64,000 bases of DNA, taken from the NCBI RefSeq assembly GCF_004363175.1, contig NZ_SNYR01000001.1:310001-374000 (forward strand), in the 5' to 3' direction. The translations under genes and the position numbers were made by a program. Position 1 is the stretch's first letter, and every line of letters begins with the position of its first letter. Below are positions 34,315 to 43,603 of the stretch, piece after piece. The stretch comes from Maritalea mobilis. GTDB lineage: Bacteria > Pseudomonadota > Alphaproteobacteria > Rhizobiales > Devosiaceae. The notes under the pieces are model-generated. The model made no database searches and was not told the DNA's origin. It saw only the letters and a program-made list of their open reading frames with translations.

Positions 34315-35319
34315 TTACCCGCGACGCCGACGACGGCTGCTGCGATCTGATGTCTTTGTTGATTTAGGCGAAACCAAAGGCCCAAGCACTTCGATGATTT
34401 CATCTGCAGTAGGCGCATCGCCACCATTGTGAGTGCGCAATGCATCGGCCATGGCTTTCACATGAGCCGGGCTGTTGCCGCAACAACCACCAATAATGGA
34501 AACACCCAGGTTCATCGCCAATTTGGCATAATCACCCATCAACTCAGGCGAGCCTGAATAAACAACTTGGTCGCCAGCAATCTTCGGAATACCCGCATTA
34601 GCTTTGGCCACAACAGGAATACCATCCGCATTGGCCACCATATCGATTGCTGCCACCAGCAAATCAGATGCACCAACACCACAGTTAGACCCAAACGCTT
34701 GCGGACGTGGATTTTTGCCTGCCATTTGCTGCGCGAATGCTGTTGGCGTGAGCCCCATCATGGTGTTGCCAGCCGTATCAAAGCTTGCGGTGACCACATA
34801 ATCCAAGCCAACATTGTTGGCAGCTTCAATCGCGGCATCAATTTCTTCAGGGGAGGACATGGTTTCAATCCATGCCAAATCCGCACCACCTTGTTTAAGG
34901 CCTGTCATTTGCTCTTCAAATGCTTCAACCGCACCTTCATAAGTCAGCTCACCAAGCGGCACCAGCAGATCCCCAGTTGGACCGACAGAGCCTGCAATCA
35001 CAATTTCGCGGCCAGATTTAGCGACCAAATCACCAGCGATTTCGGCTGCGGCCTTGTTGATTTCAACCACACGGTCGTGCAGGTCATGCAAATGCAAACG
35101 GCGCGCCGTGCCGCCAAAAGAATTGGTGACCAGAATATCAGAACCCGCATCAATGAAAGACTGGTGCAACTTTTGAATCCGATCCACATGATCGAAGTTC
35201 CACGCCTCAGGCGCCTGACCCGAATCGAGACCCATAGGAATAAGGTTGGTGCCAGTGGCGCCATCGGCAAGCAAAATGCCTTTTTCCTTCAAAAGTTTCT
35301 GTAGCTTATTCATGCTCAT
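34315..35319 (-). CDS. Homocysteine S-methyltransferase family protein (split methionine synthase module or betaine-homocysteine methyltransferase)
   Basis: A 334-residue zinc-dependent homocysteine S-methyltransferase. The barrel begins GILLADGATGTNLIPMG; the zinc ligands are Cys213 (GSNCG) and Cys279-Cys280 (GGCCG). It ends with a Ser/Thr linker and a basic tail SSRRRRRG. Sinorhizobium has a related protein (Bmt) described as betaine-homocysteine methyltransferase. Here it is the first gene of an operon with a corrinoid carrier, a methyl-folate:corrinoid methyltransferase and a corrinoid reactivator, so the corrinoid protein is the more likely methyl donor, as in MetH. An 11-bp inverted repeat lies 42 bases upstream of the start. 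Betaine use remains possible. Confidence 0.92.
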   Translation of the reverse strand: MSMNKLQKLLKEKGILLADGATGTNLIPMGLDSGQAPEAWNFDHVDRIQKLHQSFIDAGSDILVTNSFGGTARRLHLHDLHDRVVEINKAAAEIAGDLVAKSGREIVIAGSVGPTGDLLVPLGELTYEGAVEAFEEQMTGLKQGGADLAWIETMSSPEEIDAAIEAANNVGLDYVVTASFDTAGNTMMGLTPTAFAQQMAGKNPRPQAFGSNCGVGASDLLVAAIDMVANADGIPVVAKANAGIPKIAGDQVVYSGSPELMGDYAKLAMNLGVSIIGGCCGNSPAHVKAMADALRTHNGGDAPTADEIIEVLGPLVSPKSTKTSDRSSRRRRRG

Positions 35320-35360
35320 CCTTTTTTGGTCTGCTGCTGTTGGGGTGTCATATCATATTT

Positions 35361-35386
35361 GGGATATAAAGAAAGCTTTATATCCC
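35361..35386. promoter_or_regulatory. Perfect 11-bp inverted repeat upstream of the methionine synthase cluster
   Basis: GGGATATAAAG and CTTTATATCCC are exact reverse complements with 4 bases between. The site lies 42-67 bases upstream of the first gene's ATG on the minus strand. A TATGAT hexamer on that strand, 3 bases downstream of the repeat, could be a -10 box, which would place the repeat over the -35 region, a repressor-like position. The ATATAAAG-CTTTATAT core recalls the dyad I remember for the S-adenosylhomocysteine-responsive regulator SahR. Its other neighbour is the divergent rlpA-like gene. Confidence 0.6.
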
Positions 35387-35546
35387 GAAAAAGTGAAAAT
35401 TTCCATCATTTGGCCACATCTGCGCCGCATTCTTTCTAGAATAGGGCGAAATTAAATAATTCGAAACCATGCGCGAAATGCGTGGTGGGCAATTGATCTA
35501 AAAATGCGTTATGATATTGCGTACAATTTGAAGTGTTATAATCCGA

Positions 35547-36683
35547 ATGCGCATAATGAATAGACTAAACAAAAAAGCACGTGCCATTGCAGTACTCGCG
35601 ATCAGCTTGCCTTTGTTGGCAGCTTGCGGCAATAGCGGCGGCTTTCTCAGCAAGAACATCAATACAAAAACGAAGTTCTCATCTTCGGAATATGGCGTTT
35701 CCGCTTCTCCGCGTTTGACCACAAGTTCCAATGTGCGCAAAGGCGGCGGGCGTTATCAGGTTGGCAAACCATATAAGGTTGCCGGCAGATGGTATCACCC
35801 GAAGGAAGACACCAATTACGACAAGATTGGTCGCGCTTCTTGGTATGGTCCAAACTTTCATGGTCGGTTGACCGCGAATGGCGAAATTTTTGACCAGAAC
35901 CATCTCAGCGCCGCACACCCAACATTGCCATTGCCATCATACGTACGAGTAACGAATTTGGACAATGGTCGTTCCGTTGTGGTGCGCGTAAACGATCGTG
36001 GCCCATTTGCCCATGGTCGTGAGATTGATTTGTCTAGTCGCACAGCAGATGTGCTCGACTTTAAAAATCAGGGCACCGCAAAAGTACGCGTTCAATATGT
36101 TGGTCGCGCACCAATCCAAGGCGATGATACACGCTTCTTGATGGCGAGCATCAACACGCCAACTGAAATGGAACGGAACAGCGGCACACGTTTGGCCTTT
36201 GCAAATTCAGACAATTTGCAATCCATCCAAACCGCAGCGCTTGCGCCACAAGCTGTGCCTACGCCACCGTCACGCACCAACCTAGGTGCCTTGCAGAGTG
36301 GGGCAAACGGCTTGGCTAACGATAATGCATATGACTCCTTGTTCTCATCCTACGCTGATACATCTGGCGTGGTGAATGGCGCACATGCAGCGGCTAACGC
36401 GATGGCAGGCCAAAATAATGGTTTGAAGCAATGGCAGCAAAGCATGGATTTGGATGCCCGCACGATCAACAAAACCCTTGGGTTTGAAACTGATCCAAAC
36501 GCGGCCCATGAACTGGCAGTTGAATTCGCACAAATCGCAGCCGTGCGTACCGTGCCAGGCACCCAAAATGGTCGCCAAGGCTATGGTGTGCTGGTGGAAA
36601 CATTGCGTCCCGGCGTCACAAAACAAGATTTGCTAGAATTGACCCGTAGTCTTGGCCTAGACGAATTCCTCCTATATGAATAA
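35547..36683 (+). CDS. RlpA-family lipoprotein (septal ring lytic transglycosylase type)
   Basis: A 378-residue lipoprotein. The signal peptide ends in a lipobox LLAAC (Cys about residue 27). The double-psi beta-barrel domain (about residues 80-190) has IGRASWYGPNFHGRLTANGE, LSAAHPTLPLPSYVRVTNL and VVRVNDRGPF, matching RlpA, whose Pseudomonas member cleaves denuded glycan at the septum. The C-terminal half is low-complexity Ala/Asn/Gln-rich and ends in a domain that may be SPOR-like (GYGVLVETLRPGVTKQDLLELTRSLG). Initiation may be at ATG 35547 or 35556; a TATAAT at 35537-35542 is close to both. It precedes a D,D-carboxypeptidase gene. Confidence 0.9.
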   Translation: MRIMNRLNKKARAIAVLAISLPLLAACGNSGGFLSKNINTKTKFSSSEYGVSASPRLTTSSNVRKGGGRYQVGKPYKVAGRWYHPKEDTNYDKIGRASWYGPNFHGRLTANGEIFDQNHLSAAHPTLPLPSYVRVTNLDNGRSVVVRVNDRGPFAHGREIDLSSRTADVLDFKNQGTAKVRVQYVGRAPIQGDDTRFLMASINTPTEMERNSGTRLAFANSDNLQSIQTAALAPQAVPTPPSRTNLGALQSGANGLANDNAYDSLFSSYADTSGVVNGAHAAANAMAGQNNGLKQWQQSMDLDARTINKTLGFETDPNAAHELAVEFAQIAAVRTVPGTQNGRQGYGVLVETLRPGVTKQDLLELTRSLGLDEFLLYE

Positions 36684-36740
36684 GGCAATGGCGCCAATCA
36701 GTTGGCGCCAATTCATTGCCGATTAGGGGAGGTGAGCAGC

Positions 36741-37907
36741 ATGTTATTCAAGAAGACCCTCACGCATATAAGTGTCATTGGGGCGATCTTAGCATGTCTA
36801 ATCAGTTCGGCACTTGCTCAAGTTGAATTTGAAAGCCGCGCCAAGTTCGCCATTTTGATGGACTATGAATCTGGCACGGTTCTCTATCAAAAAAATGCTG
36901 ATGAACCCATGGAGCCTGCCTCCATGGCAAAGCTTATGACCATCGCAGTGGTGTTTGAGCGGCTGAAGTCTGGCCAACTCGAACTCAGCGATGAGTTCTT
37001 CATTTCAGAAAAAGCATGGCGCGAAGGCGGGGCGAGTTCCGGCGGGTCAACCATGTTTGCAGAGCTGAACTCAAAAGTTAGCGTCGAAAATCTGGTGAAA
37101 TCCGTCATCATCCAATCAGGAAATGACGCCAGCATTGCGCTGGCTGAAGGCATTGGCGGCACGGAAGACAGTTTCGTACGTGTGATGAACGAACTTGCTG
37201 CAGATATCGGCTTGGAGAATTCCAATTTCGAAAACTCGACAGGTTTGCCAGATGAGAACATGCTGGTGACCGCCAGAGATCTGGCCAATCTAGGCCGTTA
37301 CATCATCAAGAATTTCCCCGAATATTACGACATTTTCGCGCAAGAGGCTTTCGAGTGGAACGGCATCAACCAGCGCAATCGCAACACATTGCTGGACGAC
37401 GGTATTGGCGTTGATGGCCTGAAAACCGGCCACACAGAAGCCTCAGGCTATGGCATCGTTGCCTCCACCACCGAAGGCGGTCGCCGCTTGGTTGCTGTGT
37501 TGCACGGCATGGAAAGCATGAGCGAACGGCGCGAAGAAGCTCGTAAATTGATCACATGGGGCACCCGCACATTTGAAAAGCTGGAAACCTTTAAAGATGG
37601 TGAGATTGTCGGCGAAGTCGGCGTATACGGCGGGGAAATCCCTAAAGTTGGCCTGATCGGCGATGGCGCAATTGATCTTTACGTACCTAAAGGTTCTCGC
37701 CGCTGCTTGAATGCGCGCATTGTGTATCAAGGTCCGATCATGCCGCCTGTGGATCGCGGTCAATATTTGGCTGATCTACATGTATATTGTGACGAGAATC
37801 TGATTCAAAAAACACCACTCTATGCAGTAGAGACGGTTGAACAGGGCGATTTGGTGCGCCAGGCAACTGATGCGTTGAAGGAGCTGACCTTAGGCTGGCT
37901 CAACTAG
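36741..37907 (+). CDS. D-alanyl-D-alanine carboxypeptidase (PBP5/DacF-like)
   Basis: A 388-residue low-molecular-weight penicillin-binding protein that trims the terminal D-Ala of peptidoglycan stem peptides. The signal peptide (SVIGAILACLISSALA) is followed by the S11 peptidase domain with SxxK as SMAK in MEPASMAKLMTIAVV, SGN as QSGNDASIALAEG and KTG as GLKTGHTEASG. A PBP5-like C-terminal domain follows, ending in ATDALKELTLGWLN, a possible amphipathic membrane anchor. ATG 36741 follows GGGGAGGTGA, so the frame extension to 36702 is not used. tmk follows 9 bases later. Confidence 0.93.
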   Translation: MLFKKTLTHISVIGAILACLISSALAQVEFESRAKFAILMDYESGTVLYQKNADEPMEPASMAKLMTIAVVFERLKSGQLELSDEFFISEKAWREGGASSGGSTMFAELNSKVSVENLVKSVIIQSGNDASIALAEGIGGTEDSFVRVMNELAADIGLENSNFENSTGLPDENMLVTARDLANLGRYIIKNFPEYYDIFAQEAFEWNGINQRNRNTLLDDGIGVDGLKTGHTEASGYGIVASTTEGGRRLVAVLHGMESMSERREEARKLITWGTRTFEKLETFKDGEIVGEVGVYGGEIPKVGLIGDGAIDLYVPKGSRRCLNARIVYQGPIMPPVDRGQYLADLHVYCDENLIQKTPLYAVETVEQGDLVRQATDALKELTLGWLN

Positions 37908-37916
37908 AAAGACATT

Positions 37917-38573
37917 ATGCAAGCGCGATTTATTACATTTGAAGGCGGTGAGGGGGTTGGGAAATCAACCCAAATTCAACGCCTTGTGGCCAACCTCAAC
38001 AAACGTGGGGTGGAAGCAGTGCGTACGCGCGAACCCGGCGGCACGCCACGGGCAGAGGCCATTCGATCATTCCTGCTGCAAGGCAAATCAGAAGAATGGG
38101 GACCGAGCGCAGAGGCCATTCTGTTTGCCGCCGCACGTCTTGATCATGTCAATTCAATGATCCGCCCAAATCTGGAAAGCGACAAATGGGTGCTTTCGGA
38201 TCGATTTCACGATTCAACCCGCGCTTATCAAGGCTTGAATGGTGGCGTGCCCACCAAATTGATCAGCGCGCTTGAGCAATTGGCACTGGATGGCACCACG
38301 CCAGATATGACCATTCTGATCGATATGGACCCGGAACTGGCTTTTGAACGCGTGCGCAAACGCGCCGCTGAAGATGGCTTAGACCTGCCGCCAGACCGCT
38401 ATGAAAAAGAAAATTTGGACTGGCACCGCCAATTGCGCCAAAACTTTCTCGATATTGCAAAGCGCGAGCATGAGCGCTTTGTGGTGATCGATGGCGACAA
38501 ATCGGCCAATGATTTGGAAACCGCAATTTGGGAAGCGGTTGAAAACCGCTATGCCAGCGAGTTAGATCAATAA
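37917..38573 (+). CDS. tmk: Thymidylate kinase
   Basis: A 218-residue dTMP kinase of the dTTP pathway. The P-loop is FEGGEGVGKSTQ at residues 7-18, followed by the REPGGTPRAEAIR block, the substrate-binding SDRFHDSTRAYQG and a LID region RVRKRAAEDGLDLPPDRYE. Its TAA stop directly abuts the holB start, an arrangement conserved in alphaproteobacteria. Confidence 0.96.
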   Translation: MQARFITFEGGEGVGKSTQIQRLVANLNKRGVEAVRTREPGGTPRAEAIRSFLLQGKSEEWGPSAEAILFAAARLDHVNSMIRPNLESDKWVLSDRFHDSTRAYQGLNGGVPTKLISALEQLALDGTTPDMTILIDMDPELAFERVRKRAAEDGLDLPPDRYEKENLDWHRQLRQNFLDIAKREHERFVVIDGDKSANDLETAIWEAVENRYASELDQ

Positions 38574-39623
38574 ATGGCAGAGCAGGAGCTAGAGCTACAA
38601 GCGGATCAATTGTCCAATGCGCCATTGCCAGAACAATCGGCGCAGCTATTGGGGCATAAATCTCAATTTGACCAGCTCTTGCGTGCTTATGACGATCACA
38701 AACTGCATCATGCATTTCTGATTGCAGGCCCAAAAGGCATCGGCAAATCCACATTTGCATATCATGTAGCGCGAAATCTTTTTGCAAAGTCAGGCGATGA
38801 GCCACTGGCCCGCATAGAAGAACAAATGCGCCAAGGCTCTTATCCAAACCTGAAAGTTATTCGCCGCCAAAAGAACGCCAAAACTGGCAAGTTCGCTGCA
38901 CAAATTTCGGTGAACGACATTCGGGAAGCTGTGAAATTCTTCCAAACCAGCGCAGCACGTTCTGGCGTACGGGTTTGTATCGTCGATTGTGTCGATGATC
39001 TAAATGCCAACGCGGCGAACGCTTTACTTAAAACGCTGGAAGAACCGCCGCAAAACGCGATCTTCTTGTTGGTGACCCACAGGGTCGGTGGCGTGCTGCC
39101 CACCATTCGCTCGCGCTGCAATTTGCTGCCGCTTAAGCCAATCGACAATAGCGAGGTGCAGGCGGTGATTGAGCAATCCGGCATCTTGCTGGATGGGGAA
39201 GAGCTGTCGCAAATTCTAGCGATCGCAAAAGGACGCCCCCGCAAGGCATTTGAAGCGCTTGAGGTGGCGGACAATCCCGCCTTGCGCGCGCTATTTGCTT
39301 GGCTTGAAGCACCTGATCAACATGGTGATAGCGCCATGCTGGAATTGGCGGCCGCATTGGCTGATCCAAAAGCGGAACAAGCTTGGCAATTGGGCATGGA
39401 AATGATCGACAATCATGTCGCCGCAATCGCCAAATATTTAAGCGCGCAAAAAGCGCCGCGTTCGCTGCTTGCCAAAGCCTTGAGTGTGTGGGAAAAGACG
39501 CAGGAATTGGTGGCTGAACAAGCCATTTTCAATCTCGACAAGAAACAAACCATCACAATGGTGCTCGAACATATTCGCATGTTAAATCAAGCGGCCATGA
39601 TCAACGAGCATCAAACAGTTTAG
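38574..39623 (+). CDS. holB: DNA polymerase III subunit delta'
   Basis: A 349-residue clamp-loader subunit. The AAA+ fold is evident: P-loop-like [19 protein letters not shown] (about residues 45-63), [36 protein letters not shown] with sensor 1, and [14 protein letters not shown]. Unlike the E. coli subunit the P-loop sequence is complete, as in many alphaproteobacteria. The C-terminal collar domain is present. It lies between tmk and metG in one operon. Confidence 0.94.
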   Translation: MAEQELELQADQLSNAPLPEQSAQLLGHKSQFDQLLRAYDDHKLHHAFLIAGPKGIGKSTFAYHVARNLFAKSGDEPLARIEEQMRQGSYPNLKVIRRQKNAKTGKFAAQISVNDIREAVKFFQTSAARSGVRVCIVDCVDDLNANAANALLKTLEEPPQNAIFLLVTHRVGGVLPTIRSRCNLLPLKPIDNSEVQAVIEQSGILLDGEELSQILAIAKGRPRKAFEALEVADNPALRALFAWLEAPDQHGDSAMLELAAALADPKAEQAWQLGMEMIDNHVAAIAKYLSAQKAPRSLLAKALSVWEKTQELVAEQAIFNLDKKQTITMVLEHIRMLNQAAMINEHQTV

Positions 39624-39643
39624 ACCAAAAAGACCAAGAGCTT

Positions 39644-41197
39644 ATGAGCGACAAATCCTATTATGTGACCACCGCAATCCATTATCCAAACGGCGTGCCG
39701 CACATTGGCCATGCCTATGAGATGGCGGGCGCTGATGCAATGGCACGGTTTAAACGCCTTGATGGGTATGATGTGAAATTCTTGACCGGCACAGATGAGC
39801 ACGGCATCAAAATGGCACAAACAGCCGCGGCAAAGGGCATTACGCCCAAGCAACTTGCAGATGAAAACTCTGCGCAGTTCCTCCGCTTGGCTGACGCGCT
39901 AAACTTGTCAAATGATGACTTTATCCGCACCACCGAAGAGCGCCACAAAAAGGCATCGCAAGCCATTTGGCAACGCATGCAGGAAAAGGGCGACATCTAT
40001 GAAGATGTTTATGCTGGTTGGTACTCCGTACGCGACGAAGCCTATTATGACGAGAGCGAACTGACCGTAGCCGAAGACGGCAGCAAAATCTCACCGCAGG
40101 GCACACCAGTGGAATGGGTGGAAGAAAAAAGCTTCTTCTTCCGTCTGTCTGCCTATGGTGACAAGCTGCTTGAATTTTATGAGGCGCATCCAGAATTTAT
40201 CGGCCCCAAAGCCCGCCGCAACGAAATCACAGCTTTCGTCAAATCTGGCCTGCGGGATCTTTCCATTTCACGGACCACATTTGATTGGGGCATTCCGGTG
40301 CCCAACGCGCCAGAACATGTGATGTATGTTTGGGTCGACGCGCTCACAAACTATATCACCGCGCTTGGCTATCCCGATGTGGATAGCGAAGACTTCAAAA
40401 AGTTCTGGCCTGCAGATGTGCACGTGATCGGCAAAGACATTACCCGCTTCCACGCCATCTACTGGCCTGCATTCCTGATGAGTGCCGATATTGACGTGCC
40501 GAAAAAAGTCTATGCTCATGGCTTTTTGACCGTGGATGGTCAAAAAATGTCGAAGAGCTTGGGCAATGTGATCGACCCGTTTGAACTGATCGAAGAATTT
40601 GGTTCGGATGCCACACGGTTCTATTTCTTGCGCGAAGTGAATTTCGGCAATGATGGCGATTATAGCCACGAAAAATGCGTAAACCGCTGCAACGCAGACT
40701 TGGCCAATGATTTCGGCAACTTGGCACAGCGTTCCTTGTCCATGATTGCTAAAAACTGTGAAGGCAAAGTGCCAACACCTGGCGAGTTGACCGCTGACGA
40801 TAAAGCCTTGCTGGACAGCATCGCGCCAGCTTTGGAGAAAGCGCGGGCAGCAATAGACGAATGTCTGCTGCATGACGCTGTTGACGCGATTTGGTCAAAA
40901 GTGGGCGAGGCGAACCGTTACTTTGCCAATCAAGAGCCTTGGGCGCTAAAGAAAACCGATCCTGAACGTATGGAAACCGTACTTTATGTAACGGCTGAAG
41001 CCATTCGTCAGCTAGCGATTGTAGCCCAACCGTTCACCCCAATTGGTGCAGGTAAGTTCTTGGATGTGCTAAACATTCCGGCTGATAAACGTCAGTTTGC
41101 CAACATTTCTGAGGCAGATAAGTTGCAACCCGGCGCTGAATTGCCAGCTCCAAGCCCAGTTTTCAAACGGTTCGAACATCAGGCGAAAGAAGACTAA
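39644..41197 (+). CDS. metG: Methionyl-tRNA synthetase
   Basis: A 517-residue class I aminoacyl-tRNA synthetase. The HIGH motif is PHIGHAYE (residue about 21) and KMSKS appears as [17 protein letters not shown] (about residue 300). The connective-peptide region ([18 protein letters not shown]) lacks zinc-binding cysteine knuckles, placing it in the zinc-free group. The C-terminal dimerisation (Trbp111-like) domain is absent, as is common for this length class. The tatD gene begins immediately after its stop. Confidence 0.96.
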   Translation: MSDKSYYVTTAIHYPNGVPHIGHAYEMAGADAMARFKRLDGYDVKFLTGTDEHGIKMAQTAAAKGITPKQLADENSAQFLRLADALNLSNDDFIRTTEERHKKASQAIWQRMQEKGDIYEDVYAGWYSVRDEAYYDESELTVAEDGSKISPQGTPVEWVEEKSFFFRLSAYGDKLLEFYEAHPEFIGPKARRNEITAFVKSGLRDLSISRTTFDWGIPVPNAPEHVMYVWVDALTNYITALGYPDVDSEDFKKFWPADVHVIGKDITRFHAIYWPAFLMSADIDVPKKVYAHGFLTVDGQKMSKSLGNVIDPFELIEEFGSDATRFYFLREVNFGNDGDYSHEKCVNRCNADLANDFGNLAQRSLSMIAKNCEGKVPTPGELTADDKALLDSIAPALEKARAAIDECLLHDAVDAIWSKVGEANRYFANQEPWALKKTDPERMETVLYVTAEAIRQLAIVAQPFTPIGAGKFLDVLNIPADKRQFANISEADKLQPGAELPAPSPVFKRFEHQAKED

Positions 41198-41974
41198 ATG
41201 CTTGTCGATAGCCATTGCCATTTAGACTTTGACGCGCTTCAGGCCGACATTGATGGCGTGATGGCGCGCGCAAAAGAAGCGGGCGTGGAGCGGATGGTTA
41301 CCATTTCCACCCGCGTCAAAAAGTTTGATCAAATCAAAGCCATAGCGGAAAAATATCCGCACGTATTTTGTTCGGTCGGCACCCATCCGCACAATGCAGA
41401 TGAAGAGCTGGATATTACTGTTGAGCAATTGGTTGAGCTATCCGCATATGAAAAATGCGTAGCGATCGGCGAAGCTGGTCTCGATTATTTCTATGATAAT
41501 GCGCCGCGCGAAGCGCAGGAAATCGGCTTTCGCCGCCATATCGAAGCAGCACGCATCACGCAATTGCCACTGGTGATTCACACCCGTGATGCGGAAGAAG
41601 ACACCGCCCGCATCTTGTCGGAAGAAACAGAGAAGGGGGCCTTCCCCTTTGTTTTGCATTGCTTTTCTTCCGGTGAAGAATTGGCACTGCATGGCATCGA
41701 GTTGGGCGGCTATGTCTCTTTCTCAGGCATTGCCACGTTCAAATCTGCCGCATCAATCGTTGAAACTGCAAAAAAACTGCCACTTGATCGTATCTTGGTG
41801 GAAACAGACGCTCCTTATTTGGCGCCTGTACCGCATCGGGGCAAATCAAATGAACCCGCTTTTGTGCGGCACACAGCCGAATTTCTGGCACAAGCATTAG
41901 AGCAAGACTTTGATGCGTTTGCCAAACAAACCACTGAAAACTTTGATCTCCTCTTCAATAAGGCGGTAAAGTGA
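41198..41974 (+). CDS. tatD: TatD-family metal-dependent DNase/hydrolase
   Basis: A 258-residue TIM-barrel hydrolase of the TatD/YcfH family. Metal ligands are visible in VDSHCHLDF (residues 3-11), AIGEAGLDYFYD, LPLVIHTRDAEEDT, LHCFSSG and LVETDAPYLAP. Members act as 3'-5' DNases or on D-aminoacyl-tRNA products; this position after metG is the usual one in bacteria. Its stop overlaps the GTG start of the next gene. Confidence 0.93.
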   Translation: MLVDSHCHLDFDALQADIDGVMARAKEAGVERMVTISTRVKKFDQIKAIAEKYPHVFCSVGTHPHNADEELDITVEQLVELSAYEKCVAIGEAGLDYFYDNAPREAQEIGFRRHIEAARITQLPLVIHTRDAEEDTARILSEETEKGAFPFVLHCFSSGEELALHGIELGGYVSFSGIATFKSAASIVETAKKLPLDRILVETDAPYLAPVPHRGKSNEPAFVRHTAEFLAQALEQDFDAFAKQTTENFDLLFNKAVK

Positions 41975-42798
41975 CCCAACAAAATAAGCCAAAAATTGTC
42001 GCAACAATTCTCGGCTGTGGGTCTTCCGGCGGCGTACCACGCGTGGGCGGCAATTGGGGCGATTGTGATCCAAACAATCCCAAAAACCGCCGTCGTCGCT
42101 GCTCCTTATTGTTGCAAGGCTATTATGAAGAAGGTGGTCCATCCACCAATGTGTTGATCGACACAGGATGCGACATGCGCGAGCAATTGCTGGACACTGG
42201 CATTTCCAGCCTTGACGCTGTGTTTTACACCCACGAACATGCAGACCATTGCCACGGCATTGATGATTTGCGCGTGCTCGCGCTGAATGACCGCAAGCGG
42301 GTCGAAGTCTATTCTTCAAAATCTGCATTTGCACGCATCAAATCAGCCTTCGGCTACTGCTTCACCGCACCGCCAGGCAGCCCATATCCGCCAATTTTGA
42401 ATGCAAATGAGCTGGAAGCTGGCAGCAGCGTCACCATCACAGGCGAGGGCGCACCCATCCGCCTCACCGCATTTGATCAGGTGCATGGCAATATCCATTC
42501 ACTCGGTTTCCGCATAGGCAACCTGGCCTATTCCTGCGACGTGTCAGACATTCCAAAATCTTCATATAAAGCGCTAGAAGGCTTGGATTGCTGGATTATC
42601 GATGCGCTGAGATATTCAACACACCCAAGCCACTTCAATCTGGAAGAAGCGCTTTCATGGGTGGATTATATGAAGCCAAAACGTGCTGTTTTGACAAATA
42701 TGCATATCGATTTGGACTATCAAACTGTTCTAAACGAGACACCGTCACACGTCGAACCGGCCTATGATGGCATGAAAATTGAGATCAAAACTGACTAA
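41971..42798 (+). CDS. Metallo-beta-lactamase fold hydrolase (PhnP-like)
   Basis: A 275-residue MBL-fold protein close to PhnP-type phosphodiesterases. It starts with GTG (41971) overlapping the tatD stop. An N-terminal cysteine-containing insert (GCGSSGGVPRVGG, GDCDPNNPKNRRRRCS) is typical, the zinc motif is THEHADHCHGIDDLR, and later ligands are in FDQVHG, SCDVSD and NMHIDLDY. The in vivo substrate of the tatD-linked group is not established. It converges on the GNAT gene with a 14-base overlap. Confidence 0.9.
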   Translation: MTQQNKPKIVATILGCGSSGGVPRVGGNWGDCDPNNPKNRRRRCSLLLQGYYEEGGPSTNVLIDTGCDMREQLLDTGISSLDAVFYTHEHADHCHGIDDLRVLALNDRKRVEVYSSKSAFARIKSAFGYCFTAPPGSPYPPILNANELEAGSSVTITGEGAPIRLTAFDQVHGNIHSLGFRIGNLAYSCDVSDIPKSSYKALEGLDCWIIDALRYSTHPSHFNLEEALSWVDYMKPKRAVLTNMHIDLDYQTVLNETPSHVEPAYDGMKIEIKTD

Positions 42799-43603
42799 TA
42801 TCCGCGTGAAAAGCAGCTAAAAGCCGTTCTTGTTTTTGAAACCCGAAACGCTGGTAAATCATTGCCGCGTCGCTATTTTCTTCGGCCTCAATCCAAATTT
42901 GATATGACGATGACTGCGTCATCACCCAATTCATGGCCGCACAGATCAACGCCCGGCAATAACCGTGACCGCGATGATTATCGCGCGTTTCAACATGCTG
43001 AAACCGCGCAACGTCACCACATAAGAAAATGCCCAGATCAGCAACCAGCTTGCCTGATTTAAAAACACCAAACCATTTCCCATGGTCCTGCATGCAAAGG
43101 CTTTGCAAATGGATTAAACGACGTTTGATGACTGAAATATCATTGCTGGAAACATCCGAACCCAACATCTCGATCTGCAACTCAAGCACTTTCTGCCAAT
43201 CTGAGTGATTGACTATAGCGCGAATTTCACCGTCAACTTGTCGAGCATCCAAGTTTGATTGATCGCGCAACAAAAATCCGTTGCTGAAATCAAACTCAAC
43301 ACCGGTGCGCTGCCAGCGCTGATAATCTTCAGCATCCAAATCAACGTCGCAATCCCAGATCAAAGCGAGGTGACGAATTTCATCTGCCATGAATGCGCAA
43401 TAGTGCTCGAGAATGGAATCCAACGACAAAAAATTGTCCGAACAGACAATGCCAAAATTTCCCCAATGGAAATCAGGATCATCAGGACTCCGCACAAACC
43501 CACCAAAAGGAGCAACACAGCGCACCATGTTATCAGGCAGCAAGTGTAGGTCGCTAGAAAGGATATTAGAGTGAATGTAAGCCATGGGAGATGCTAAAAT
43601 CAT
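42785..43603 (-). CDS. GNAT-family N-acetyltransferase
   Basis: A 272-residue protein. The C-terminal third is a GNAT domain with the acetyl-CoA loop RDNHRGHGYCRALICAAMNWV, a preceding strand KLVADLGIFLCGDVARFQHVETR and the closing IWIEAEENSDAAMIYQRFGFQKQERL. The N-terminal half (APFGGFVRSPDDPDFHWGNFGIV) looks like a second, degenerate GNAT fold. Substrate unknown. The start may be ATG 43603 or 43585; neither has a strong ribosome binding site. Its 3' end overlaps the opposing MBL gene by 14 bases. Confidence 0.85.
   Translation of the reverse strand: MILASPMAYIHSNILSSDLHLLPDNMVRCVAPFGGFVRSPDDPDFHWGNFGIVCSDNFLSLDSILEHYCAFMADEIRHLALIWDCDVDLDAEDYQRWQRTGVEFDFSNGFLLRDQSNLDARQVDGEIRAIVNHSDWQKVLELQIEMLGSDVSSNDISVIKRRLIHLQSLCMQDHGKWFGVFKSGKLVADLGIFLCGDVARFQHVETRDNHRGHGYCRALICAAMNWVMTQSSSYQIWIEAEENSDAAMIYQRFGFQKQERLLAAFHADISQF

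Noticed and set aside
34567-35304. A 245-codon plus-strand open frame antisense to the homocysteine methyltransferase, with similar frames at 33610-34308 and 30219-30959
   Set aside because: All three mirror well-supported genes of the methionine cluster and look like shadow translations.
35320-35546. A cobalamin or SAM-II riboswitch ahead of the methionine cluster
   Set aside because: Only the 11-bp dyad is visible; I could not find a B12-box-like or SAM-II pseudoknot pattern. A covariance-model search would be decisive.
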